Below, piece after piece: positions 5,549 through 11,414 of a DNA stretch of 11,414 nt. The notes under the pieces were generated by a model that made no database searches, had not been told where the DNA came from, and saw only the letters and a program-made list of their open reading frames with translations. Position 1 is the first letter of the stretch. Every line of letters begins with the position of its first letter. The translations under genes and the position numbers were made by a program. Source of the DNA: an uncultured Dorea sp. (GTDB lineage: Bacteria > Bacillota_A > Clostridia > Lachnospirales > Lachnospiraceae); the NCBI GenBank assembly GCA_910579015.1, contig CAJTRO010000046.1, forward strand, positions 16,591 to 28,004, written 5' to 3'.

Positions 5549-6577
5549 ATGAATCCTGCACACACCATGAATTGCCCCGCAGACACTCTCCTGACAGAGG
5601 GCAGACCGTCTGACGCGGACGGGGCAGACACCACAGAATGCGCGGGCGGATATCTCTTCATCGTCAACCCCAATTCCCGATCCGGTATGGGGCAGAAGCT
5701 CTGGGAGAGTGTGGAGCCTGTACTCAGGGAACGCGGCATCCGTTACCAGGTATTTTTTACAAAATATCAGCTTCATGCCGTTTCACTCGTCAAAAAGCTG
5801 ACTTCTGACCTGAACCGCCATACAATCGTCGTGCTGGGCGGGGACGGCACCATCAACGAGGTGGTGAACGGCATCACGGACCTGTCGCGGGTTACGCTTG
5901 GATATATCCCGACCGGTTCCAGCAATGATTTTGCCAGAAGCCTCGGGCTTCCAACGGATCCGCTGACGGCTCTTGACCATATACTGCGTCCCTCCCGTTA
6001 TCTGTCTGTCAATATCGGCGTCCTTACGTATGATAACAAGAGCCGGCGCTTTGCCGTAAGCTCCGGGATGGGCTTTGACGCCGGCATCTGCCATGAGGCT
6101 ATGATATCCCGCGTGAAAGCGGTACTTAATAAGATCCGTCTCGGGAAGCTCACCTATGTGGGCATCGCCCTGAAACAGATACTCTCCCTTACGCCGGGAG
6201 AACTCACCGTGACGCTGGATGATTCCCGCAGACTGCATTTCAAGAAAGCATATTTTGCAACCGCCATGAACCTCCGGTATGAGGGAGGCGGATTCAAATT
6301 CTGCCCTGATGCAGACTGTCAGGACGATCTTCTGGATATCATCGTGATCTTTGGCCTGTCGAAGCTTAAGCTCCTTACCCTGCTCCCGACGGCATATAAG
6401 GGATGGCATACCCGTTTTACCGGCGTAGACATATTTACCTGTAAAAAGATTGAGATCACAAGCGAGAGCGCGCTTCCCCTCCACACAGACGGCGAACCGA
6501 TCCTGCGGCAGACACACGCTGTAATGACGCTGGAGTCTGACACGCTCCGTGTGATCGCATGTAATGGGCGCCGATAA
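5549..6577 (+). CDS. Diacylglycerol/lipid kinase family protein (YegS/DgkB/BmrU type)
   Basis: The 342-residue protein belongs to the DAGK catalytic-domain family of ATP-dependent lipid kinases. Visible signatures are VNPNSRSG at residues 39-46, the nucleotide-binding GGDGT at 97-101 followed by INEVVNG, and PTGSSNDFAR at 121-130. The C-terminal beta-rich half carries LHTDGEPI, also typical of the family. The likely reaction is phosphorylation of diacylglycerol or a related lipid at the inner membrane face. The ATG at 5549 has AAGGAGG (5537-5543) five bases upstream. From that start, about 34 residues rich in Asp, Thr and Ala precede the domain, longer than usual for this family. A phosphodiesterase gene follows 42 bases later, presumably in the same transcript. 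The exact lipid substrate is inference. Confidence 0.9.
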   Translation: MNPAHTMNCPADTLLTEGRPSDADGADTTECAGGYLFIVNPNSRSGMGQKLWESVEPVLRERGIRYQVFFTKYQLHAVSLVKKLTSDLNRHTIVVLGGDGTINEVVNGITDLSRVTLGYIPTGSSNDFARSLGLPTDPLTALDHILRPSRYLSVNIGVLTYDNKSRRFAVSSGMGFDAGICHEAMISRVKAVLNKIRLGKLTYVGIALKQILSLTPGELTVTLDDSRRLHFKKAYFATAMNLRYEGGGFKFCPDADCQDDLLDIIVIFGLSKLKLLTLLPTAYKGWHTRFTGVDIFTCKKIEITSESALPLHTDGEPILRQTHAVMTLESDTLRVIACNGRR

Positions 6578-6619
6578 GACGCCCTGTTTAGGAAAATAAC
6601 TGCTATAGAGGATTGTACC

Positions 6620-7441
6620 ATGTTCATATTAATATTGATTCTGCTTATAATCATTAGTTTCTTATATTTATATGCAATCTCCCCGCGGTTTTCGCGCAGG
6701 AAAGACATGCTCCGTTACCGCCATACCATGTTCGCACACCGGGGCTATCACTGTGCAGAAAAGGGTGTGCCGGAAAATTCCATGGCCGCCTTCCGCGCCG
6801 CTTTAAGCAGGGGCTATGGTATCGAGATCGACCTTCACTTAACGAGGGACGGCAAGCTGGTCGTCTTCCATGATGACACGCTGGAGCGGATCTGCGGACG
6901 TCCGGATACCGTGGAGAGCCTTACCTTCGAAGAACTGCGTTCCTGCCGTCTTTGCGGTACTGCCGAGACGATCCCTGCTTTTCATGAGGTACTCTCTCTC
7001 GTGAGAGGGCGTGTGCCGCTGTTAATTGAGCTTAAGATCCCGGATTCGTCCATACATATCTGCCGTGAAACCTTGAAGGAACTCAGCTATTATCAGGGAC
7101 CGTGCCTGATCCAGTCCTTCAACACCATGGGTATCCGCTGGTTCAGGCTCCATGCGCCGCACATCTTAAGAGGACAGCTTTCCTCGAACCTTACCCGGGA
7201 TCCCCTGAAGGAGGCCTGGCTGCTCCGCTTCATGGTAAAGCATTTATTATCGAATTTTTTAGGAAGGCCCGATTTTATTTCCTATAACCTGAACGACCTT
7301 CCACTTGTCAATCTCTGGATACTGAAACATATATTTCATGTGCCTGTTGCAGTATGGACGCTCAATACTCCGGACATGCTAAAAAAAGGTGCCCGGCATT
7401 ACGACATGCAGATTTTCGAAAAACGGCATGAAAATTATTAA
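6620..7441 (+). CDS. Membrane-anchored glycerophosphodiester phosphodiesterase
   Basis: The 273-residue protein starts with a single hydrophobic helix (residues 2-20, nearly all Ile/Leu/Phe) followed by basic residues, indicating a membrane anchor rather than a cleaved signal. The GDPD TIM-barrel follows: HRG at 40-42, PENS at 51-54, EID at 69-71, and the FHDD motif with catalytic His at 84. ELKI near residue 137 and the WTLN motif near the C-terminus complete the family pattern. It should hydrolyse glycerophosphodiesters from deacylated phospholipids, or related lipoteichoic acid units, into glycerol 3-phosphate and an alcohol. AGAGGA (6607-6612) lies seven bases before the ATG. The pairing with a lipid kinase upstream and a PAP2 phosphatase downstream fits lipid turnover. 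Confidence 0.93.
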   Translation: MFILILILLIIISFLYLYAISPRFSRRKDMLRYRHTMFAHRGYHCAEKGVPENSMAAFRAALSRGYGIEIDLHLTRDGKLVVFHDDTLERICGRPDTVESLTFEELRSCRLCGTAETIPAFHEVLSLVRGRVPLLIELKIPDSSIHICRETLKELSYYQGPCLIQSFNTMGIRWFRLHAPHILRGQLSSNLTRDPLKEAWLLRFMVKHLLSNFLGRPDFISYNLNDLPLVNLWILKHIFHVPVAVWTLNTPDMLKKGARHYDMQIFEKRHENY

Positions 7442-7457
7442 CAAACGGTGAACATTA

Positions 7458-7486
7458 TTGTTGATTCTTTTTTTTCATGTTATAAT
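7458..7486 (+). promoter_or_regulatory. Promoter of the PAP2 gene
   Basis: TTGTTG (7458-7463) and a perfect TATAAT (7481-7486) are 17 bases apart, with TG one base before the -10 box (extended -10). A run of eight T residues lies in the spacer. Confidence 0.65.
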
Positions 7487-7529
7487 TCGGATTGAACCAT
7501 GAATATGCTGTAGGAAGGAAATCGGCTTG

Positions 7530-7589
7530 ATGGAAACCACTGTCCTGACCGCTCCTTGTACACTGTTTTTTAGTTTTATAAAGGGGTAA
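7530..7589 (+). CDS. Possible 19-codon leader ORF before the PAP2 gene
   Basis: ATG at 7530 opens 19 codons (METTVLTAPCTLFFSFIKG) ending in TAA at 7587-7589, five bases before the PAP2 start. The purine-rich AGGAAGGAA lies about ten bases upstream. The last codons contain the PAP2 ribosome binding site AAAGGGG, so translation of the leader could couple to or expose the PAP2 start. No recognisable family; it may be a chance frame. Confidence 0.22.
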   Translation: METTVLTAPCTLFFSFIKG

Positions 7590-7594
7590 TGATT

Positions 7595-8263
7595 ATGAAA
7601 GCCATCGAGAGGATAAAGAAACTGATCAAAAGATATCGACATGCATGGGTATTGTTATATGGTCTCATCTATATACCATGGTTCATTTATCTGGAAAGAA
7701 GGACGAACGTCCATCACTTTCTGATCCATTCGCCTGTCGACGATTATATTCCCTTTGTCGAGTATTTTATCGTCCCTTATCTGCTGTGGTTTGCATTTGT
7801 CGCCGTGGCGGCCGGATACTTCTTTTTTACCGACACAAAGGGGTTCTACCGTCTCAGCGCTTTTCTGATCGCAGGGATGACCTTTTTCCTGTTTTTGTGT
7901 ACGGTATTTCCGAATGGATTAAACTTACGTCCCACAAGCTTCGTAAGAGACAATATATTTGTGGATCTCGTCAGGTATATTTATAGGACCGATACTCCGA
8001 CGAACGTGCTCCCGAGCATCCACGTATTTAATTCCATCGGCGTCTGCATCGCCATCTGGCACAGCAGTGCGCTGAAAAAGCATCGTTGGATCCAGTATGG
8101 CTCGTATGTGCTGGCTCTGCTTATCATCCTGTCCACCGTATTCTTAAAGCAGCATTCGGTGACAGACGTGATCGCGGCGTTTGTACTGGCATGTGTGATC
8201 TACCCGTTCGTATATGCCGCGCAGGAAAAGAAGGCCGCGAAGCTTTCGCACCAGCCTATTTAG
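7595..8263 (+). CDS. PAP2 superfamily membrane phosphatase, atypical first motif
   Basis: The 222-residue protein has about five or six membrane segments and PAP2 motifs in order: LRP at 111-113, PSIH at 140-143 in place of the usual PSGH, and S180...H187...D191 (LSTVFLKQHSVTD) carrying the catalytic His and its Asp partner. The lysine that normally precedes the first RP is absent, as in the Aur1/PAP2_3-like subgroup, so the enzyme may be a phosphatase or a phospho-head-group transferase. The catalytic site should face the outer side of the membrane. I chose the ATG at 7595 because AAAGGGG (7580-7586) sits eight bases upstream; the ATG at 7589 would leave only two bases. It has its own promoter but follows the kinase and phosphodiesterase in the same orientation. 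Confidence 0.85.
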   Translation: MKAIERIKKLIKRYRHAWVLLYGLIYIPWFIYLERRTNVHHFLIHSPVDDYIPFVEYFIVPYLLWFAFVAVAAGYFFFTDTKGFYRLSAFLIAGMTFFLFLCTVFPNGLNLRPTSFVRDNIFVDLVRYIYRTDTPTNVLPSIHVFNSIGVCIAIWHSSALKKHRWIQYGSYVLALLIILSTVFLKQHSVTDVIAAFVLACVIYPFVYAAQEKKAAKLSHQPI

Positions 8264-8307
8264 TTATTTAGTAAAATATTTTTTATCATAAGAGGAGGAT
8301 GCAGATT

Positions 8308-8730
8308 ATGTATGCAGAATTTAGTGACAACCTGGTAACTGGTAATGAGATGATCGATTCACACCATAAGGAATTGATCGACCGTATCAACAAGCTGTTG
8401 GACAGCTGTGAGCAGAGCAATGAGAAGACTGCCGCGATCAAGATGATGGATTATCTTGCGGACTACACGGATTTCCATTTCTCCGCAGAGGAACAGCTTC
8501 AGAAGGATATTGACTATCCGGGGTACGAGAAGCATAAGGCGCAGCATGAAGCGTTCAAGACTACGATCAAGGAGCTTGAGGATATGCTTGTAGAAGAGGA
8601 AGGCCCGTCTAACGCCTTTGTTGAGAAAGTACATGAGAATGTGATCAAGTGGTTCTATACACATATAGAGGGCTTTGACAGGTCGGTAGCGGAATATAAG
8701 TTTATGAAAGAGAATAATGAGAGATTGTAA
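8308..8730 (+). CDS. Bacteriohemerythrin, single-domain non-haem di-iron O2-binding protein
   Basis: The 140-residue protein is one hemerythrin domain with all seven iron ligands in canonical order: H20 (DSHHKEL), H57 and E61 (HFSAE), H76 and H80 (HKAQH), H119 and D124 (HIEGFD). Such proteins reversibly bind oxygen at a di-iron site in a four-helix bundle in the cytoplasm; in anaerobes, oxygen scavenging, delivery or sensing is likely. There is no fused signalling domain. AGGAGG (8293-8298) lies nine bases before the ATG at 8308; the in-frame ATG at 8299 overlaps that ribosome binding site and is unlikely. The AT-rich 44-base gap after the PAP2 gene shows no convincing promoter, so read-through from PAP2 is possible. 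A strong hairpin follows. Confidence 0.95.
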   Translation: MYAEFSDNLVTGNEMIDSHHKELIDRINKLLDSCEQSNEKTAAIKMMDYLADYTDFHFSAEEQLQKDIDYPGYEKHKAQHEAFKTTIKELEDMLVEEEGPSNAFVEKVHENVIKWFYTHIEGFDRSVAEYKFMKENNERL

Positions 8731-8734
8731 ATTT

Positions 8735-8783
8735 GAAAATGGCGTATGGCAGACTCGATTGAAATTTGCCATATGCCATTTTC
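8735..8783. terminator. Bidirectional terminator between convergent genes
   Basis: Arms 8735-8751 and 8767-8783 pair over 17 bp (one G-U) around a 15-base loop. The stem base is AAAA/TTTT, giving a T run at the 3' side in both directions. It lies between the hemerythrin stop at 8730 and the stop of the convergent AAA gene at 8793, so it most likely serves both. Confidence 0.75.
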
Positions 8784-8792
8784 GGTTCAGCG

Positions 8793-10430
8793 CTATACTA
8801 ATTCCTCCACCTCGCAGAAATGTTCTTTACTCTTTGTATCATAACTGATGCCTGCCGCCAGAATCCGGCCGGTGTATCTGGGCTTCTCTCCAAGCTTCCC
8901 CTTAAAGCGGAGTGCGTATTCTTTCTCCTTTATCTGCTGGATTGCTTCCTGGGGCGAAGCGTTTACCTTCAACTCCAAGATAAGAGCATCCGCATCCTTC
9001 TTTTCCGGATAGAAAATAAAATCTACAAATCCTTTTCCCGCCTTATCCTCCCGCTCTACGCGATACTTATCCCTTGCGGCAAGATAGACCAGATTCACAA
9101 CCGCCGCCAGCTCCGCCTCATAATTATACGACAGGATGGTTGATTCTGTATTATGCGCATATTGGAGAATAGACGCCATTGTACGGGTGTCTCCCTCCAG
9201 TGTTGCCCTTAACATCCGGCCGGATTCCTTTGCCAGCCGGTGCACGTAACCAAGACTGTCATTGGACATCAATAGATTCTTGTACTTATCCAGCAATTCC
9301 CGGTTCGGAATAAACACCTCGCCTGCTTCTTCTTCATAAGTCAGAAGCCCGTATACCACCATAGCGGAATAAATCTGATTCCTGGTGTTCAATTCCGTGC
9401 TTGCCGCTGAATATCCTTCTAATCTCATCTCGATATGTTCCCCGGAAATCATCAGAGCGATATCATCCCTGACTTCTTCGATATTATTCTGGATGTAATA
9501 AAATATCTCATCGTAAGGTCCCGAGCTGGTCCAGTAGTTACTGATCTGATTATCCGTAAGAGCCGACACAACCGAGCGGGGATTATAAAGCCGTTCCCCT
9601 CCCGCCGTGTGGTATCCGTCATACCATACGGCCAGATCATCCCTGCTCACCCGGCAGTTTTTCGTAGTCTTTTGGTAGATGCCGTAGAGATGATCAACCT
9701 CTTTGTCATCAAAACCGAAATATTTACTAAACCTCATTTTCGTTGCCATATCGTACTCTGAAAACATATTCAATTCTGAACCGCTGGAATACTTCGCGAT
9801 AGGCAAAACGCCTGTCATATACGCCAGTTCTACATATCCCTGCCCTTTCAAAAAATCCCGCAAGAACTCCAGATATGCCTTTTTATCTTCTTCCCGGGTG
9901 AATCCTTTATGAAAGATCGCATCCCATTCGTCCATGACAAACACAAACCGCTCCTGATACTCTTCAAAAACCAGCTTAAAATTATCCCACACCGCCTTCG
10001 TCTGGTCAATCCCGGCATCCGGATATGCTTCCTTAAGGTCCTGATTCAGACCGTCATGGATCCGGTCAATGTACTGGGCGTATTCTGTACAGTCTCTGGG
10101 CAGACGGCTGAAGTCAATGTATACGACATTGTATCTGTTCAAATGGGATACATAATACTCCTTTTCCTGATTCGCCTCTTTGGATGCAATCAGCTGGGAA
10201 TCGAAAATATCTCTTGCAGAGACAGTATTCCCAAAAAAGGCCGCTATCATGTTCGCCGCGACGCTCTTGCCGAAACGGCGCGGCCTTGTAATGCACAGGT
10301 ATTTTTGACGGTCTGTTTCGATGGAATCTATTACTTCTGTAAGCAGCAGCGTCTTATCAATGAAAAAACGCATACTGGCTGTCTCTTTGTATGCTTCGTA
10401 TGGCGCTCTGGTGTTTAAAAACATTCCCAT
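8793..10430 (-). CDS. AAA-ATPase-like protein with C-terminal PD-(D/E)XK domain (DUF1703 type)
   Basis: The 545-residue protein joins an N-terminal AAA-ATPase-like domain to a C-terminal PD-(D/E)XK nuclease-like domain. The P-loop reads RPRRFGKS at residues 49-56, the modified Walker A typical of this family, and Walker B is FVFVMDEWD at 162-170. The C-terminal domain shows FVDF with D470 and then E486-L-K488 in LILELKVN, followed by QQIKEKEYA, matching the nuclease core. The family is multi-copy in many gut Bacteroidetes and Firmicutes; its function is not established, although mobility or defence roles have been suggested. The start at 10430 has AGGGGGG (10438-10444) seven bases upstream. 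A longer frame with a TTG start at 10505 runs into a terminator hairpin and is unlikely. TATAAT at 10455-10460 could be a -10 box, but no good -35 box is visible. Confidence 0.9.
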   Translation of the reverse strand: MGMFLNTRAPYEAYKETASMRFFIDKTLLLTEVIDSIETDRQKYLCITRPRRFGKSVAANMIAAFFGNTVSARDIFDSQLIASKEANQEKEYYVSHLNRYNVVYIDFSRLPRDCTEYAQYIDRIHDGLNQDLKEAYPDAGIDQTKAVWDNFKLVFEEYQERFVFVMDEWDAIFHKGFTREEDKKAYLEFLRDFLKGQGYVELAYMTGVLPIAKYSSGSELNMFSEYDMATKMRFSKYFGFDDKEVDHLYGIYQKTTKNCRVSRDDLAVWYDGYHTAGGERLYNPRSVVSALTDNQISNYWTSSGPYDEIFYYIQNNIEEVRDDIALMISGEHIEMRLEGYSAASTELNTRNQIYSAMVVYGLLTYEEEAGEVFIPNRELLDKYKNLLMSNDSLGYVHRLAKESGRMLRATLEGDTRTMASILQYAHNTESTILSYNYEAELAAVVNLVYLAARDKYRVEREDKAGKGFVDFIFYPEKKDADALILELKVNASPQEAIQQIKEKEYALRFKGKLGEKPRYTGRILAAGISYDTKSKEHFCEVEELV

Positions 10431-10500
10431 GGATATGCCCCCCTGATATGCGGGATTATAGGTTTTCTCGTCTACCCGTTTTTTCTTATTTTTAAGTATA

Positions 10501-10543
10501 CACAAAAAGAGCTTAAATCACAATGATTTAAGCTCTTTTTGTG
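10501..10543 (-). terminator. Perfect 20-bp inverted-repeat terminator after the flippase gene
   Basis: Arms 10501-10520 and 10524-10543 are perfectly complementary over 20 bp with a three-base loop. On the minus strand GAGCTTAAATCA pairs with TGATTTAAGCTC and is followed by TTTTTGTG. It lies 38 bases after the flippase stop codon and upstream of the AAA gene. The symmetry would allow termination in both directions. Confidence 0.85.
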
Positions 10544-10581
10544 AAAATACTAAAACTATATCACTACTGGACAGTCCGCCT

Positions 10582-11414
10582 TCATTTCTTAACAAGAGGA
10601 ACGACGCTTTTTATTGTAGACACAATAAAAGTTCTGTTTAACCAAAAAAGCATCGCAATACAAAAGAAAATAATCGCAATACTGCCATTAAACAAAACCA
10701 CCATCGTCTCTATAAGAATAAAAAACAAATTTGCATGAATCAAAACAAAATTCGGCCTAAACTCAACATATCTATATGTTTGAAGTGTTCTAACAAGCCA
10801 TAATATGTAAAAAGACACAAATGTCGCAATTGACGTACCCTGCATACCTATTAAAGGTGTTAAAATAATATTTAATATGATATTAATAACAGCACCTACT
10901 GCCGATGTAATAAACGCTCCAAGTGTTTTTTCTGAAACTGTATAATTCACTCCGACAAAACCGCTCATTCCTGAAAATACCGCTCCTAAAAGCAAAAAGG
11001 GTGCATATTTCCATGAATCAATGTAACTATTGTCAAATATTAACATCATCGGCTTAATAAACAAAAGCATTATTGATGCAACAATAAATGAACTACTGCT
11101 AAATGCATTAAATACAGATGTAAAAAATGTATTTTTATTATCCGCTTTACTCTGCCTTATCGCAGAAAGCTGCCATGCTTGATGAAAAATTCCAACAAAA
11201 GTAGACATAATCGATGGTATTTTATATGAGATTGCATATATACCGGCAGAGGACACTCCTAATACCCACAAAACAGCATACCTGTCAGATGAATTCATTA
11301 TCCACCACATTATTGCATTTGGCATTAACGGTAACGAATATCTCAACATACTGAGAATTAGTGTTTTATTTAAAGCATTGATCCTAAAAAAACGAAATAT
11401 TTTTAACTTTAATG
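10582..11414 (-). CDS. Wzx-like polysaccharide flippase (MATE/oligosaccharide transporter superfamily), 5' end outside window
   Basis: The frame stays open from the window edge, with ...FRINALNKTLILSMLRYSLP before the first internal ATG at 11349, so the start lies beyond the window. About 276 residues are visible. They match the later part of Wzx/RfbX-type flippases: SLPLMPNAIMWWIMNSSDRY (loop plus helix typical of the family), GIYAISYKIPSIMSTFVGIF and repeated hydrophobic segments, about eight or nine in all, ending in basic residues. Such proteins move lipid-linked oligosaccharide units across the membrane for capsule, exopolysaccharide or teichoic-type polymers. The gene is strikingly AT-rich (17 G+C in the 60 bases from 10621) compared with its neighbours, suggesting acquisition with a surface-polysaccharide locus that continues outside the window. 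Confidence 0.88.
   Translation of the reverse strand, partial: LKLKIFRFFRINALNKTLILSMLRYSLPLMPNAIMWWIMNSSDRYAVLWVLGVSSAGIYAISYKIPSIMSTFVGIFHQAWQLSAIRQSKADNKNTFFTSVFNAFSSSSFIVASIMLLFIKPMMLIFDNSYIDSWKYAPFLLLGAVFSGMSGFVGVNYTVSEKTLGAFITSAVGAVINIILNIILTPLIGMQGTSIATFVSFYILWLVRTLQTYRYVEFRPNFVLIHANLFFILIETMVVLFNGSIAIIFFCIAMLFWLNRTFIVSTIKSVVPLVKK

Noticed and set aside
5783..6517. Long minus-strand frame (244 codons) opposite the lipid kinase
   Set aside because: No ribosome binding site or family motif; the opposite strand carries all kinase signatures.
7442..7475. Terminator after the phosphodiesterase gene
   Set aside because: Only a five-base AACAA/TTGTT stem precedes the T run, too weak, and the T run fits the promoter spacer.
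10431..10505. TTG-initiated extension of the AAA/PD-(D/E)XK protein
   Set aside because: It starts within a perfect terminator hairpin, has no ribosome binding site, and a GGGGGG-type site fits the ATG at 10430.
1..11414. CRISPR array, tRNA, rRNA, insertion sequence
   Set aside because: No regularly spaced repeats, no cloverleaf or rRNA motifs, and no transposase frame were seen on either strand.

Overview
The window looks like a piece of a Clostridia chromosome, most likely a Lachnospiraceae (Clostridium cluster XIVa type) gut anaerobe. The reasons are moderate GC, strong AGGAGG-type ribosome binding sites, near-consensus sigma-A promoters with 17-bp spacers, and the gene set: paired YitT-family membrane proteins, Tex, a stand-alone hemerythrin, and an AAA-ATPase/PD-(D/E)XK (DUF1703-type) protein. 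The family assignment of the host is inference, as no rRNA or marker tree is available.

Layout. (1) Bases 1-4551 are read on the minus strand. tex (4551 to 2395) is followed one base later by a YitT-family gene (2393 to 1533) and a probable terminator. A gene-free stretch of 585 bases (948-1532) then carries its own strong promoter, a likely structured RNA or long leader, a mini-ORF abutting an 18-bp hairpin, a second strong promoter, and an intrinsic terminator directly after that second promoter. Next comes a second YitT-family gene (947 to 84), whose stop overlaps the start of a further ORF leaving the window at base 1. (2) A TetR-family regulator diverges from tex at 4746-5351. The two promoters are back to back, and an inverted repeat brackets the regulator promoter. 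(3) Bases 5439-8263 hold a plus-strand lipid/phosphate set: a diacylglycerol/lipid kinase, a membrane-anchored glycerophosphodiester phosphodiesterase, and a PAP2-type phosphatase with its own promoter. (4) A bacteriohemerythrin gene (8308-8730) ends in a bidirectional hairpin shared with the convergent AAA-ATPase-like/PD-(D/E)XK gene (10430 to 8793). (5) After a perfect 20-bp inverted-repeat terminator, base composition turns sharply AT-rich, and the window ends inside a Wzx-like polysaccharide flippase gene, probably the edge of an acquired surface-polysaccharide locus.

How the parts may work together. The kinase, phosphodiesterase and PAP2 genes act on neighbouring steps of membrane lipid turnover (diacylglycerol/phosphatidate and glycerophosphodiesters), so a shared role in phospholipid or lipoteichoic acid recycling is plausible. 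The most unusual part of the window is the layered non-coding region upstream of the first YitT gene (982-1437). It is the best candidate for an undescribed RNA or attenuation system. I see no CRISPR array, tRNA, rRNA or transposase.
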